Shown: positions 42,702 through 53,373, numbered from the stretch's first letter. The stretch is 64,000 nucleotides of DNA from Herbaspirillum sp. RTI4 (GCF_034313965.1 NZ_JAVIWQ010000002.1:1364001-1428000); one strand, 5' to 3'. The notes: generated by a model from the sequence alone, not told the origin. Numbers and translations are program-made.

Positions 42702-43300
42702 TTTTACATCCTCATTTCTTCATGGTCTGATTAGTGAAAACGCGACTGCCGGAGTTGTACGGTGCTGGTTTTATGGCTTCATTTACATGGTCATTCGTCG
42801 TGCGAATTTGTACGTGGATAAGAAAAAGCACATCAATCGTTGTCGCTATGGAATACGCGCGCATGAAGCGCCGACAGATCCGATACGGCGCTGGAAAAAA
42901 TCAGTTTTAAAAATGAATATTAAAAAATCAGTGGATGGCGCTCTTTAATCAGATTTTTAATCGTGCCAGGCAGTGAGATTGAATATGTCAGTTATTTATT
43001 TTTAATTACCTGAAAGTAATATTTAAGATATTTTTTTATTGCGAGAAAATTAATAATTAAAAAGAGAATAACCGTAAAAACGCAGCACTGCAAAACTAGT
43101 ATTTTGGCAAGCTTTCATAGGGGAAATTCAGTCATTTTTATTGCGGGAATATATATTCAGCGGAGAACTGAGTATTGCGCTGGCACCGTATGAAACGGGC
43201 AGAGTGTGCGGAGGGAGGGGGGATGCGCTGCGATCTGTTTTGATCAGATCGCAGCGGCTTCAGATGACTGCATGTCGTGCGCAGGATTTATTTTTGGTAT
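42702..43300. other. AT-rich spacer between receptors 2 and 3
   Basis: 599 bp with no supported gene. The part from about 42880 to 43150 is strongly AT-rich and probably contains the promoter for receptor 2. GCTGCGATCTG (43227-43237) and CAGATCGCAGC (43245-43255) form a perfect 11-bp hairpin just past the receptor 3 stop, a possible terminator lacking a T-run. Confidence 0.55.
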
Positions 43301-45043
43301 TTAAAATTCTTCCCAATTACCTTTGTCGTCACCTGCGGGAACAGGTGATTTTTTGGCGCTGGAAATTGCAACTGGCTTGGTTGAAGGTGTCGTTGTTTTT
43401 TTTGCCGTCGCTTGCAGAGCCGGCTGCCGCTGCGGCGTTATATTTGCAGCGACAGATGATGCCGGGGGAGCGACGTATTTCTGATGCATGCCGGAATCGA
43501 TTTTGAAGACGCTGACGATGCGCGACAGATTAGTGGCCTGATCTTCCAGTGATTGTGCGGCGGCGGCGGCCTCTTCGACCAGTGCGGCATTTTGCTGAGT
43601 CGCTTCATCCATGAGGGTGATTGCCTGATTGACCTGTCCTATCCCCTCGCTTTGCTCTCTGCTGGCAGCGCTGATTTCAGCGACGATGCCCGATACTCGT
43701 TTGACGCTATCGACGACTTCGCTCATGGTCGCACCTGCCTGTTCGACCAGTTTGCTGCCGGAGTCGACGGTTTCTACGGAGGCATCGATCAGTGCTTTGA
43801 TTTCTTTTGCGGCAGCCGCGCTGCGTTGCGCCAGGCTGCGCACTTCGCTGGCCACTACCGCGAAGCCACGGCCTTGTTCACCCGCGCGTGCAGCTTCCAC
43901 GGCCGCGTTCAGCGCCAAAATGTTGGTCTGGAAGGCAATGCCGTCAATGACGCTGATGATGTCGACGATTTTGCGGGAGGACGCGTTGATGGCGTTCATG
44001 GTGTCAACCACCTGACTGACGACTTGTCCGCCTTGTACCGCTACCGTCGAAGCGGAAGATGCCAACTGGTTTGCCTGATTTGCATTGTCAGCGTTTTGTT
44101 TGACCGTGGCGTTCAGCTCTTCCATCGAAGAAGCTGTTTCTTCGATCGCGCCGGCTTGTTGTTCGGTACGGCTAGACAGATCCAGATTGCCGCTGGCGAT
44201 TTGTGCTGAAGCCGTGGCGATGGTGTCGGTTCCAGTACGGACTTCAGTGACGATTTTAAAAAGGTTGTCGTTCATGGTGCGCAGGGCGAGCATCAGTTGT
44301 CCGGTTTCATCGCGCGCTTGGTTTGCATCCACACGACTGTTCAGATCGCCTTCGGCGACACGCTGTGCAATGCCGAGCGCCAGCACCAGCGGTTTCGAGA
44401 CGATGCGCGCCATCCACATCGCCATTAGCAAACCGACAGCGATAGTGATGACGATGGCGGCGATAATCCAGGAGAATGAGCTCTGATAAGTGGAAACGGC
44501 CATAGCAGTGGACTTGTCGCTCCCACCAACACTCGCAGCGACCAGCTTATCTAATTCGACGGTGAGTTCGCGGTAAAGTGTCGTCGATTTTCCTTGGATC
44601 TGAATCATCGCGTCCTCTTTTTTCCCTGCTTTTAGCAGCGCGAGGAGCGCTTTGTTTTCTGCAAGATAGGCATTGTAGTTGTTAAGAAAAGCAGGGTAGA
44701 TCGCTTTTTCTTCTGGCTCTGAAATCAGGTTGGCGAAGGTGTTGTTGAACTGTTCGAGCTTGCTAATTTGCTCGTTCATCCGTTTTTCACTATCCCTGAA
44801 TTCTGTTTCAGTGCTGGCGATAACAAGGTAGAGCTCATTGATGCGCATGCGAGACAATGCTGTTTTTATTTGTTCTGTGGTGTTGATTCTGGGGAGCCAG
44901 TTTTCGGCAATTTCGGTGAAATTGCCAAACAAGTTTCTCAATTCAACGATGGAGAATAGGCCGAGTGCAGTTGTAAGTGCCAGAATAGAAATTGAAGATA
45001 AAAGTAGCTTCCTGGCAATTTTTAAATTATAGAACCATCGCAT
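43301..45043 (-). CDS. Methyl-accepting chemotaxis protein 3
   Basis: 580 residues, closely paralogous to receptor 1 over its whole length (same start MRWFYNLK, same four-helix sensor landmarks [13 protein letters not shown] and [21 protein letters not shown]). Membrane helices are [20 protein letters not shown] and [25 protein letters not shown] and signalling domains follow. It ends GNWEEF, again a CheR-docking tail. Differences in the sensor domain suggest a different ligand from receptor 1. AAGGAAA precedes the start. The duplication order is probably 1/3 from a common parent, with receptor 2 a domain-swapped relative (inference). Confidence 0.93.
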   Translation of the reverse strand: MRWFYNLKIARKLLLSSISILALTTALGLFSIVELRNLFGNFTEIAENWLPRINTTEQIKTALSRMRINELYLVIASTETEFRDSEKRMNEQISKLEQFNNTFANLISEPEEKAIYPAFLNNYNAYLAENKALLALLKAGKKEDAMIQIQGKSTTLYRELTVELDKLVAASVGGSDKSTAMAVSTYQSSFSWIIAAIVITIAVGLLMAMWMARIVSKPLVLALGIAQRVAEGDLNSRVDANQARDETGQLMLALRTMNDNLFKIVTEVRTGTDTIATASAQIASGNLDLSSRTEQQAGAIEETASSMEELNATVKQNADNANQANQLASSASTVAVQGGQVVSQVVDTMNAINASSRKIVDIISVIDGIAFQTNILALNAAVEAARAGEQGRGFAVVASEVRSLAQRSAAAAKEIKALIDASVETVDSGSKLVEQAGATMSEVVDSVKRVSGIVAEISAASREQSEGIGQVNQAITLMDEATQQNAALVEEAAAAAQSLEDQATNLSRIVSVFKIDSGMHQKYVAPPASSVAANITPQRQPALQATAKKTTTPSTKPVAISSAKKSPVPAGDDKGNWEEF

Positions 45044-45337
45044 CAGATTTCCTTTTATTAGATTAAAGTTGTGCTGCTCTGCGAGAAGATTATGTCTGAA
45101 TGCGGGGTGTCTTTAATGATATTTTTAAAAATAATTACAGGGAATCCAACACAATTCAAAGTGATATAGATTTAATTAATTTTGCCAGAGGGTTTTGAAT
45201 ATAAAAGAAGAGTAAACCGGCCGATATTATCCAGTCAGGTTGACTGCCAGACGATATGGTAAGTCCGACGGTATTCACTATTTATTAAATAAAAAAATAT
45301 TCCGTCGGATCGATTGAGTTGAACTTGCCTGAAATAC
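45044..45337. other. AT-rich spacer before receptor 3
   Basis: 294 bp, AT-rich, between the LpxO-like gene end and the receptor 3 start. It probably contains the receptor promoter. No gene or strong hairpin is seen. Confidence 0.5.
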
Positions 45338-46237
45338 TTACAAATAAATAATCAATAGAGCTGCGCCTAGTATCAGGCCGTATTTGAGGATGTGATAAAC
45401 CCGGCGATTCCAGTTTTTCAGGCGGCGACGATATTGTCCTGCGAGCCAGACGAAACGGAACAGCTTGTTGATGCGGCCGGTCTGGTCGCCGGTTTCGTTG
45501 GGTGAGCTGGCGGCGGTCATGAGGGTCTTGCCTATCCAGCGATTGACTGCCTGAGCCCATTCATAGCGCAGCGGCCGTTCCACATCGCAGAACAGGATGA
45601 TGCGGTTGGTATCGCCGCCGTTGTGCGCCCAATGGATATAGGTTTCATCAAAGATAACGCTCTTGCCATCGCGCCAGCTATAACGCTCACCATCGACTTC
45701 GATGAAGCATTTGTCGTCGTTGGGCGTGACTAATCCAAGGTGGTAACGCAAGGAACCGGCGAACGGATCGCGGTGCCGGTTGAGGGTGCCGCCCGGTGCG
45801 AGTTCGGCGAACATGGCGGCTTTGACGGAGGGAATGCGCTTGAGCAGGGCGACGGTTTGCGGGCAGTATTGTTCGGCCGAGGGATGGCTGGCGTCATACC
45901 ATTTCAGATAGAAGCGCTTCCAGCCGGCTTTGAAGAAGGAATTGAAACCGGCATCGTCATTCTTTTCTGCCGCTTTGATTTTGGAAATCGATTGCAGGTT
46001 AAGTGCTTCGGCGCGGATGATTTCCCAATTTTCATCGAGCAGATGCAAACCGTCGAAACTGGTGGCAGGAGGGAAGGGCTGAGCCGGTACGCGTGAAAAT
46101 GCATACATGAACAGATTGATCGGCGAGATGATCGAGGAGTGGTCGAAAAACTGCCGCAGGAACGGAAGCCTGACTTTGCCTCGGAAATGCACGTACAAAA
46201 TAGAAAACAGGTAAATGGCGACGACGATCCACTTCAT
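45338..46237 (-). CDS. lpxO: LpxO-like lipid A hydroxylase (aspartyl/asparaginyl beta-hydroxylase family)
   Basis: A 299-residue Fe(II)/2-oxoglutarate dioxygenase with a hydrophobic N-terminal helix (WIVVAIYLFSILYVHF) and a C-terminal helix (YGLILGAALLIIYL), as in inner-membrane LpxO. Iron ligands are in GGTLNRHRDPF and the later HWAHNGG, with RIILFCDVERP following. LpxO 2-hydroxylates a lipid A acyl chain, altering outer-membrane properties and innate recognition. The substrate assignment rests on overall resemblance. It is followed by the receptor cluster on the same strand. Confidence 0.88.
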   Translation of the reverse strand: MKWIVVAIYLFSILYVHFRGKVRLPFLRQFFDHSSIISPINLFMYAFSRVPAQPFPPATSFDGLHLLDENWEIIRAEALNLQSISKIKAAEKNDDAGFNSFFKAGWKRFYLKWYDASHPSAEQYCPQTVALLKRIPSVKAAMFAELAPGGTLNRHRDPFAGSLRYHLGLVTPNDDKCFIEVDGERYSWRDGKSVIFDETYIHWAHNGGDTNRIILFCDVERPLRYEWAQAVNRWIGKTLMTAASSPNETGDQTGRINKLFRFVWLAGQYRRRLKNWNRRVYHILKYGLILGAALLIIYL

Positions 46238-46493
46238 GGTCTGGTCCCTGGTAAAGGTTGCCGTGGGAGACGGCGAGTGATTGGAATGAGGAGCCCTCTG
46301 ATGACGCTGCTGTGCGCTGCACTCTCAGGGCTGAACGGAATGCATTTTGCTCACCTGCGGGGGTATTGCTTGCGGTGACGGCGTGCCGTTCGCTACGCTT
46401 GTTCTGAGACGCCTGCGTTGGATCGCGCCCGTCTGGCTAAGGCGGTAAAGGGCAGCAGATCCCTTGCTGCCCCGCCAGACGATCCGGCAAATC

Positions 46494-47765
46494 TTACACC
46501 ATGCCGTGGAAGGCAAAATTCACTTCTGGCTGGCGGCCGTCAATGATATCGGCAATGGCGCGACCGGAACCGCAGCCCATGGTCCAGCCCAGCGTGCCAT
46601 GCCCCGTATTGAGAAACAGGTTGCCGTAGCGACTTTTGCCAACGTAGGGGATGTTGCTTGGCGTCAGCGGGCGCAGTCCGGTCCAATATTGCGGGGCGTC
46701 ATAGTCGCAGGCGTTGGGGAACAGTTCCCGTGTGCGGCGCGTGATGGCTTCGCAACGGGTCTGGTTGAGTTCCCGCGTGTAGCCGTTGAGTTCGCAGGTG
46801 CCGGCGACGCGCAGACGGTCACCCAGACGCGAAATGACGAGTTTGTAGCCATCGTCGGTCAGCGACACAGACGGCGCTGTCGTAGGGTCGGTGACCTGAT
46901 AAGTCGCCGAATAACCTTTGCCCGGATAAATCATCAGGTCGATTCCCAGCGGTTTCAGTAATGGTGTCGAGAAACTGCCGAGGGCGACCACGAAAGCATC
47001 GGCGTGCAGCGTCTGGTGCCGGCCTTGCTCGTCGATGACTTCGACTGCGGTGACTTTGGCTGCCGCGCCGCTGCCGACGGTCAGCAGTCGCGTGATGTTG
47101 GTATTAAAGCGGAATTCGACGCCGGCTTCGGCGCATTTGCGGGCCAGTCCGGTAGTGAACTGGTAGATGTCGCCGGACTCGTCGTTGTCGGTGAAATCGC
47201 CGCCGACTATCCGTCCGCGCATGGTTTCCAGCGCGGGTTCCAGTTCCAGCACTTTATCGGCGCTGATGGTTTCACGCGGGCATCCCAGTTCGCGCATCAG
47301 TTGGGCGGCCGGTTGCGCTTCTTCGAATTCTTTTTGATCGGTATAGAAATGCAGGATGCCGCGCGTCAGGCAATCGTATTCGATGCCGGTGTCGGCGCGC
47401 AGCCCTTGCAGTGTCTGGCGGCTGTATTCAGCCAGTGCCACGATCTGACGAATATTGTGCGCGGTACGCGCCGGGGTGCATTCCCGCAGGAAGTGCAGCG
47501 CCCATTTCCATTGCAGCCATTCGGGACGGAAGCGGTACAGCAGCGGCGCGTCTTCCTGTCCCAGCCATTTGAGGACTTTGAGCGGGGCGCTGGGATTGGC
47601 CCACGGTTCGGCATGCGATACCGAAATCTGGCAACCGTTGGCAAAGCTGGTTTCCTGCGCGGCGCCGGGTTGGCGATCAATGACAATCACTTCGTGTCCG
47701 GCCTGCCGCAAAAACCAGGCCGAGGCGGTACCGATGATGCCGGCGCCCAATACGATGACTTTCAT
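46494..47765 (-). CDS. dadA: D-amino acid dehydrogenase, small subunit
   Basis: A 423-residue FAD enzyme that oxidatively deaminates D-amino acids, chiefly D-alanine, feeding electrons to the respiratory chain at the inner membrane. The N terminus MKVIVLGAGIIGTASAWFL is the dinucleotide-binding GxGxxG motif, followed by VIDRQPGAAQETSFANG. The C-terminal FAD contact TGHGTLGWTMGCGSGRAIADII is characteristic. GGAG precedes the start. A five-copy 11-bp array lies upstream. No alanine racemase (dadX) is adjacent. Confidence 0.93.
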   Translation of the reverse strand: MKVIVLGAGIIGTASAWFLRQAGHEVIVIDRQPGAAQETSFANGCQISVSHAEPWANPSAPLKVLKWLGQEDAPLLYRFRPEWLQWKWALHFLRECTPARTAHNIRQIVALAEYSRQTLQGLRADTGIEYDCLTRGILHFYTDQKEFEEAQPAAQLMRELGCPRETISADKVLELEPALETMRGRIVGGDFTDNDESGDIYQFTTGLARKCAEAGVEFRFNTNITRLLTVGSGAAAKVTAVEVIDEQGRHQTLHADAFVVALGSFSTPLLKPLGIDLMIYPGKGYSATYQVTDPTTAPSVSLTDDGYKLVISRLGDRLRVAGTCELNGYTRELNQTRCEAITRRTRELFPNACDYDAPQYWTGLRPLTPSNIPYVGKSRYGNLFLNTGHGTLGWTMGCGSGRAIADIIDGRQPEVNFAFHGMV

Positions 47766-47792
47766 TTGATTCTCCAGTGGTGGTGCTTCTGT

Positions 47793-47847
47793 TTCAGGGG
47801 TAATTCAGGGGTTATTCAGGGGTTATTCAGGTCCAATTCAGGGAGAC
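47793..47847. repeat. Five-copy 11-bp array between the coiled-coil gene and dadA
   Basis: TTCAGGGGTTA-like units begin at 47793, 47804, 47815, 47826 and 47837. The stop of the upstream gene is inside the last copy. The array fills almost the whole 72-bp spacer before dadA. Confidence 0.9.
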
Positions 47848-48239
47848 TCGGGAGCGGGAGGCTGTGAGTGTCCGTTCCTGGCCATTTCTTGCGCCACCGC
47901 GAGCAGAACGGTTTCTTCCAGCGCCTGCTCCAGGTTTTTCTTGATTTGCTGTTTCAGATGCTGCCCCAGCACAGCGAGGGCGGCATCGAGCTGCTCTTCC
48001 AGTTTTTGTTCTATGACGCTGTCGAGCTGGGCGAGCAACGACTGCAAGACGTTTTCCGTCATTTCCTGTTGCAGTTGCTGCCGGTCGACCGGGGCAGGGG
48101 GCGCAAGAGCGACAGGTGTGTAGGCGGGGGCAACTGATGGCATCGGAGGCGAAGTCACGGCGGCTGGCGTTGCGGCGGTGTCAGTGATCCCGATGACTTC
48201 GGTCAGCAGCGGAATGCTGGCGTCAAATGAGGTGCTCAT
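47838..48239 (-). CDS. Conserved coiled-coil protein downstream of holC
   Basis: 133 residues. A Pro/Ala-rich N-terminal half (TPAAVTSPPMPSVAPAYTPVAL) precedes a helical, charged segment (~55-120: LLAQLDSVIEQKLEEQLDAALAVLGQHLKQQIKKNLEQALEE) likely to form a coiled coil. I do not recognise a named family, though similar small genes sit beside holC in related beta-proteobacteria as I recall. Its start overlaps the holC stop as ATGA, so the two are translationally coupled. The terminal codons fall in the 11-bp tandem array. Confidence 0.7.
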   Translation of the reverse strand: MSTSFDASIPLLTEVIGITDTAATPAAVTSPPMPSVAPAYTPVALAPPAPVDRQQLQQEMTENVLQSLLAQLDSVIEQKLEEQLDAALAVLGQHLKQQIKKNLEQALEETVLLAVAQEMARNGHSQPPAPESP

Positions 48240-48658
48240 GCCGCCGCCACGATATGCGTGAGCGGATAGCCGCGTTCTTTGTAGAAGCGGTAGCGATCGC
48301 GGCCGGCGGCTTTGTCGTTTTCGTCACTGGCGACGATTTCAAACAGCCGCTCGAAGCGCGCAAAATGCTGTGGCGTAGCGGTCGTCAGATTGATCAGAAT
48401 TTGATGGTGAGGCAGTTCCTGCTGATCGTCGTCGGTCAGCAGGATGGGGGTGTGCGCGGCCAGCGGATCGGTGGCCGCGACGTGCGGGAGGAAATCCGCT
48501 TCGGAAAACGTCCAGAGGGCCTTATCCAGCGCCGCCATTTGCGCCTGACCGCTCGTCAGCACCACGACCTGGCATTGCGCCTGACGCGCTTTGCGCACCA
48601 GACGGCAGGCATAGTGGAGCTTGTCGGGAATGTTGCTGTGGAAGTCGATGCGCGTCAT
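48236..48658 (-). CDS. holC: DNA polymerase III chi subunit
   Basis: 140 residues. The N terminus RIDFHSNIPDKLHYACRLVRKA and the later FLPHVAATDPLAAHTPILLTDD match HolC, which links the clamp loader to single-strand-binding protein at the replication fork. GGAG precedes ATG 48658. It lies 20 bp after the oligopeptidase A gene on the same strand. Confidence 0.92.
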   Translation of the reverse strand: MTRIDFHSNIPDKLHYACRLVRKARQAQCQVVVLTSGQAQMAALDKALWTFSEADFLPHVAATDPLAAHTPILLTDDDQQELPHHQILINLTTATPQHFARFERLFEIVASDENDKAAGRDRYRFYKERGYPLTHIVAAA

Positions 48659-48678
48659 GGGCGTCTCCGGAGCGGGCT

Positions 48679-50784
48679 TCAGGCGGCCATGCCGCTGTGG
48701 CGCAGCAGGGCGGTAATGCTCGGTTCGCGGCCGCGAAACGCTTTGAACGATTCCAGCGCAGGACGCGATCCACCGACGGCTAAAATTTCGCGCTGGAAGC
48801 GTTGGCCGGTTTCCTGCGAAACGATATTGCCGTTGCTGACGCCGGCTTCTTCAAAGGCGGCATAGGCATCGGCCGACAGCACTTCGGCCCACTTGTAGCT
48901 GTAATAACCGGCGGCGTAACCGCCGGTGAAAATATGTTCGAAGGAATGCTGGAAGCGATTGAATGCAGGCGGCTGGAGTACCGCGAATTGGGCGCGCACG
49001 GTATCCAGTACTTTCTCGATGGCGCCGTCGTCGTTGGGGAGGGCGTTGTGAATGTGCATGTCGAACAGGGAAAATTCGACTTGTCGCAGCATGCCCAGAC
49101 CGGATTGGAAATTCTTGGCGGCGGTCATTTTGTCGAACAGGTCGCGTGGTAACGGCAGGCCCTTATCCGCATGGGCGCTCAGTTCTTGCAGCACGGCCCA
49201 CTCCCAGCAGAAATTTTCCATGAATTGCGAAGGCAATTCCACGGCATCCCATTCGACGCCGGAAATGCCGGAGACATCCATTTCATCGACCTGGGTCAGC
49301 ATGTGGTGCAGACCGTGGCCGAATTCATGGAACAGGGTGATGACTTCGTCGTGGGTAAACAGCGCGGCTTTCTGGACGCCGTCTACCGTTGCCGGTGCGG
49401 TGAAGTTACAGGTCAGGTAAGCGACCGGGGTTTGGATTTTTTCCCCGATAACGTGGCGCGAGCGTGCGCCGTCCATCCAGGCACCGCCGCGCTTGCCGCT
49501 GCGCGCATACAGATCCAGATAGAACTGGCCTATCAGTTTGCCGTCGCGTTCGATGCGGTAAAAACGGATATCGGGATGCCAGACCGGGGCGCTGTCAGGG
49601 CCGATGCTGACGCCGAATAACTGCTGTACCAGATGAAACAAGCCGGCAAGCACTTTCGGTTCCGGGAAGTACTGTTTCACTTCCTGTTCCGAAAACGCAT
49701 AGCGTTGTTCGCGCAGTTTTTCCGAAGCGTAGGCGATGTCCCAGGCTTCCAGCGTTTCCAGTGCCAGTTGTTCGCGGGCGAAGGTGCGCAGTTCGCTCAG
49801 GTCTTGCTCAGCGAATGGGCGGGCGCGGTGGCCCAGGTCTTCCAGGAAAGCGACCACTTCTTGCGGCGACTTGGCCATCTTTGTCACTAGCGATAGTTCG
49901 GCGTAGTTGGCGTAGCCGAGCAATTGCGCTTCTTCTTCGCTCAGGCGCAGGATGTCGCGCATGTTCTGACTGTTGTCCCATTCCGGTTTGGCACCCAGGT
50001 CGGAGGCCTTGGTGGTGTTGGCGCGGTAAATGGTTTCGCGCAATGCCCGGTTGTCGGCGTATTGCAGCAGCGGGAAATAAGAAGGGAAATGCAGCGTGAA
50101 TTTGAAACCGCTCAGTCCGTCTTTTTGTGCCGCTGCCTGTGCAGCTTGTTTGGCATCTTCGGGCAGGCCGGCCAGTTCGCTTTCGTCGGCGACCAGCAGG
50201 CTGTAGTCGCTGATGGCGTCGAGCACATTTTCGGAAAAGCGCGTGGTCAGTGCGGCGTGTTGCTCCTGAATGGCGGCGAAACGCTCTTTTTGCGCCTCGG
50301 GCAGTTCGGCACCGCTGAGACGGAAACCGAGCACGGCGTTGTCGATCACGCGGCGGCGGGCCGGACTCATGGCGACATAGTCGGCACTGGTGTGCAGCGC
50401 TTTGTATTTCTGGAACAGGCCCTGGTTGAGACCGACCGAGGTGGAGAACTCTACCAGCCGCGGCTCGTTTTCATTGTAGGCAGCGCGCAATTCCGGTGTA
50501 TCGGCAACCGCATTCAGATGGTTGAGCACGCCCCACGCCCGTCCCAGTTTTTCCATGGTGCTACCGAGCGGCTCGACGAAATTGTCCCAGCTCACCGTGC
50601 TGGTCGGCGCTTCCAGTTCAGCGATGACGGCGGCGCTTTGCTTGAGCAGCAGATCGAGCGCAGGCGTGACGTGCTGCGGTTCGATGAGGTCAAAGCGGGT
50701 CAGGCCGGAGAAATCGAGCAGGGGATTGCTGGCGGTGTCGGGCGTCGTGTCGAGAGTCGTGTTGCTAGTCGTATCGGTAGCCAT
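48679..50784 (-). CDS. prlC: Oligopeptidase A (M3 zinc metallopeptidase)
   Basis: 701 residues, the usual size for PrlC. The zinc motif HEFGHGLHHM (HExxH) lies near residue 480, with a downstream glutamate ligand in the SGVEWDAVELPSQFMENF stretch. It degrades short peptides, including signal peptide fragments, in the cytoplasm. The first ~20 residues consist of four-residue T-rich blocks (TDTT SNTT LDTT PDTA) encoded by a 12-bp tandem repeat before the conserved start of the fold (NPLLDFSGLTRFD). An internal start is therefore possible. Confidence 0.94.
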   Translation of the reverse strand: MATDTTSNTTLDTTPDTASNPLLDFSGLTRFDLIEPQHVTPALDLLLKQSAAVIAELEAPTSTVSWDNFVEPLGSTMEKLGRAWGVLNHLNAVADTPELRAAYNENEPRLVEFSTSVGLNQGLFQKYKALHTSADYVAMSPARRRVIDNAVLGFRLSGAELPEAQKERFAAIQEQHAALTTRFSENVLDAISDYSLLVADESELAGLPEDAKQAAQAAAQKDGLSGFKFTLHFPSYFPLLQYADNRALRETIYRANTTKASDLGAKPEWDNSQNMRDILRLSEEEAQLLGYANYAELSLVTKMAKSPQEVVAFLEDLGHRARPFAEQDLSELRTFAREQLALETLEAWDIAYASEKLREQRYAFSEQEVKQYFPEPKVLAGLFHLVQQLFGVSIGPDSAPVWHPDIRFYRIERDGKLIGQFYLDLYARSGKRGGAWMDGARSRHVIGEKIQTPVAYLTCNFTAPATVDGVQKAALFTHDEVITLFHEFGHGLHHMLTQVDEMDVSGISGVEWDAVELPSQFMENFCWEWAVLQELSAHADKGLPLPRDLFDKMTAAKNFQSGLGMLRQVEFSLFDMHIHNALPNDDGAIEKVLDTVRAQFAVLQPPAFNRFQHSFEHIFTGGYAAGYYSYKWAEVLSADAYAAFEEAGVSNGNIVSQETGQRFQREILAVGGSRPALESFKAFRGREPSITALLRHSGMAA
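50732..50779. repeat. 12-bp coding repeat at the PrlC N terminus
   Basis: Units such as GTCGTGTCGAGA, GTCGTGTTGCTA and GTCGTATCGGTA (forward strand) are 12 bp apart and encode the TDTT/SNTT/LDTT/PDTA blocks. It lies immediately inside the start codon. Confidence 0.85.
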
Positions 50785-50799
50785 GTTCAGGGAACTTTC

Positions 50800-51651
50800 T
50801 TAAAGTAAGGTGCGTTCTGCCGCTTCAATAGTATTGACCAGCAGCATGGTGATCGTCATCGGGCCGACGCCGCCGGGGACGGGGGTGATGTAGCCGGCTA
50901 CTTCCTTGACGTTGGCAAAGTCGACATCGCCGCACAATTTGCCGGCGTCGTCGCGGTTCATGCCGACGTCGATGACGACGGCGCCCGGTTTGACCATGTC
51001 GGCGGTGACGATGTTACGTTTGCCGGTGGCGACGACCAGAATATCGGCCATGCGCGTATGCAGACCCAGGTCCCGGGTCTTGGAATTACAGATGGTGACG
51101 GTGGCCCCTGCTTGCAATAGCAGCATCGCTTGCGGCTTGCCGACGATGTTGGACGCGCCGACGATAACGGCGTTGGCACCGCGTACCGGACAAGCAATCG
51201 ATTCCAGCATTTTCATGACGCCATAGGGCGTGCAGGGACGGAACAGCGGCTGTCCGGTCATCAGCAATCCGGCATTGTTGACGTGGAAGCCGTCGACATC
51301 TTTTTCTGCGGCGATTGCTTCGATGACTTTGTGCGCGTCGATGTGCGGCGGCAGCGGCAATTGCACCAGGATGCCGTGGATGGCCGGATCGGCATTGAGC
51401 GCGGCGATGCGGGCCAGCAGGTCGGCTTCGGACAGGTCGGCGGCGTATTTTTCCAGGATCGAATGCAAGCCATTGTCGACGCAGGCTTTGACCTTGTTGC
51501 GCACGTAGACTTGCGACGCCGGGCTTTCACCGACCAGGATGACGGCCAGTCCGGGCTGGCATCCTCGTGCGGTGAGTGCGGCGGCGCGCAGGGCGACATC
51601 GGTACGCAGTTGCTGGGAGAGAAGATTGCCGTCGATTAATTGGGCTGACAT
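50800..51651 (-). CDS. folD: Methylenetetrahydrofolate dehydrogenase/cyclohydrolase
   Basis: A 283-residue bifunctional folate enzyme that interconverts methylene-, methenyl- and formyl-tetrahydrofolate. Motifs are [13 protein letters not shown] with the catalytic lysine, [35 protein letters not shown] for NADP, and the C-terminal [16 protein letters not shown]. Length is normal. It lies upstream of prlC on the same strand and is divergent from gshA. Confidence 0.95.
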   Translation of the reverse strand: MSAQLIDGNLLSQQLRTDVALRAAALTARGCQPGLAVILVGESPASQVYVRNKVKACVDNGLHSILEKYAADLSEADLLARIAALNADPAIHGILVQLPLPPHIDAHKVIEAIAAEKDVDGFHVNNAGLLMTGQPLFRPCTPYGVMKMLESIACPVRGANAVIVGASNIVGKPQAMLLLQAGATVTICNSKTRDLGLHTRMADILVVATGKRNIVTADMVKPGAVVIDVGMNRDDAGKLCGDVDFANVKEVAGYITPVPGGVGPMTITMLLVNTIEAAERTLL

Positions 51652-51786
51652 GGGCGGGTCGCATAAGAAAGGGGTAACCCCGGATTATACGTTGCAAGGC
51701 AGCATCTGGTCGGTGGCCGCCGTGGCTGCCGACGCAAAGCCGGATTTTCGGTTATTCTCGGTCACTCGATTTCCAAAGGATGACCC

Positions 51787-53373
51787 GTGACCGATCTGCT
51801 GAACCATCGCCTTGCCTTGTTTGCCCAGCCCCAACAGAGGGCATTGCTGGCGCACGGCTTGCGCGGTATTGAACGCGAGACGCTGCGGGTGACTGATGCT
51901 GGGGAACTGGCCGCTACGCCGCATCCTGTCGCGCTCGGTTCGGCTCTGATGCACCAGCAGATCACGACCGATTACTCTGAATCCTTGCTCGAATTCATTA
52001 CTCCTCCGGTAGCGGATATCGCACAGGCGCTGGAGCGGCTGGACCAGATTCACCGCTATGCCTACTCCCACCTGGGCGACGAGTTGCTGTGGAATCAGTC
52101 CATGCCCTGCCATTTGCCGCCAGAAGCGGATATTCCGCTGGCCTGGTTTGGCAATTCGCATATCGGCATGCTCAAGCATGTCTACCGGCGCGGTCTGGCG
52201 CTGCGCTATGGCAAGACCATGCAGTGCATCGCAGGAATTCACTACAATTTCTCGTTCGATGAGCGGGTATGGGAGATTTTGCGGCAGGAAGAAGGTTCTG
52301 CCTTGTCGGCCAAGGATTTTCAATCGGAAAGCTATATCGCGCTGATTCGCAATTTCCGGCGCTACAGCTGGCTGCTGATGTATCTGTTCGGCGCGTCGCC
52401 GGCGGTATCGGCCAACTTCCTGCGCGGTCAGACGCATCAGCTGGAACAGCTCGACGACGATACCCTGTTCCTGCCCTATGCCACCAGCCTGCGCATGAGC
52501 GATCTCGGCTACCGCAATAGCGCGCAAGCCGGGCTGACGCCGCACTACAACACGCTGGAAAGCTACATCAGCAGTCTGGCCAAGGCGGTGAGCCAGCCCT
52601 ATCCGGCCTATGAAGCGATCGGTACCGAGCGCGACGGGGAATGGCTGCAGATCAACACCAATGTGTTGCAGATCGAGAACGAATACTATTCGACGATACG
52701 ACCCAAGCGCGTGATCAATAGCGGCGAGCGGCCGATTCAGGCGCTGTCGGCGCGCGGTGTGCAATATGTGGAAGTGCGCTGCATGGATATCGATCCTTTC
52801 GATCCGCTCGGCATCAGTCTCCAGACTACGCGTTTTCTGAATGTGTTCCTGCACTTCCTCGCCTTCGTCGAGAGCCCGCTGACGTCGGAAGCGGAAGGGG
52901 ATGAAAACAAGGAAAATTTCAACCGCACGGTCAAGGAAGGCCGCCGTCCGGGTTTGGCTCTTCAGCGGCGCGGCCAGCCGGTCGGCTTGCAGGCCTGGGG
53001 TCTGGAAATGCTCGATGCCATGCAGCCGGTGGCGCAATTGCTCGATGCAGAGCATGGCGGCGATGAACATAGTCAAGCGCTGGAAGTACAGCGCGCCAAG
53101 CTCCTGAATGTCGAACTGACGCCGTCGGCGCGCATGTTGTCGCTGCTGCGGGAAGAGAAAAAATCTTTTATCGATCTGGCCTTGCAGCAAAACAGAGCCG
53201 ATGCGGCCTATTTCCGCGCCCGGCCCCTGAGCGCTGAGCAAATCGCCGAATTCGATGCGCTGGCCGCCACTTCGCTGGAGGAGCAAGCCCAGATCGAGGC
53301 CACCCAGACCGGGGATTTCGGTACGTTTGTGGCCGCTTATCGCGCCAGTACGCTGGGTAATTTCAGCATCTAA
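51787..53373 (+). CDS. gshA: Glutamate-cysteine ligase
   Basis: A 528-residue enzyme of the E. coli GshA class that forms gamma-glutamylcysteine, the first and regulated step of glutathione synthesis. Landmarks are [35 protein letters not shown] and [17 protein letters not shown]. The GTG start at 51787 has AAAGGA seven bases upstream. It is divergent from folD with a short spacer. gshB is not in the window. Confidence 0.95.
   Translation: MTDLLNHRLALFAQPQQRALLAHGLRGIERETLRVTDAGELAATPHPVALGSALMHQQITTDYSESLLEFITPPVADIAQALERLDQIHRYAYSHLGDELLWNQSMPCHLPPEADIPLAWFGNSHIGMLKHVYRRGLALRYGKTMQCIAGIHYNFSFDERVWEILRQEEGSALSAKDFQSESYIALIRNFRRYSWLLMYLFGASPAVSANFLRGQTHQLEQLDDDTLFLPYATSLRMSDLGYRNSAQAGLTPHYNTLESYISSLAKAVSQPYPAYEAIGTERDGEWLQINTNVLQIENEYYSTIRPKRVINSGERPIQALSARGVQYVEVRCMDIDPFDPLGISLQTTRFLNVFLHFLAFVESPLTSEAEGDENKENFNRTVKEGRRPGLALQRRGQPVGLQAWGLEMLDAMQPVAQLLDAEHGGDEHSQALEVQRAKLLNVELTPSARMLSLLREEKKSFIDLALQQNRADAAYFRARPLSAEQIAEFDALAATSLEEQAQIEATQTGDFGTFVAAYRASTLGNFSI

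Noticed and set aside
43141..43506. Rightward 121-codon frame near the receptor 3 stop
   Set aside because: Its second half is antisense to receptor 3, and it has no family signature.
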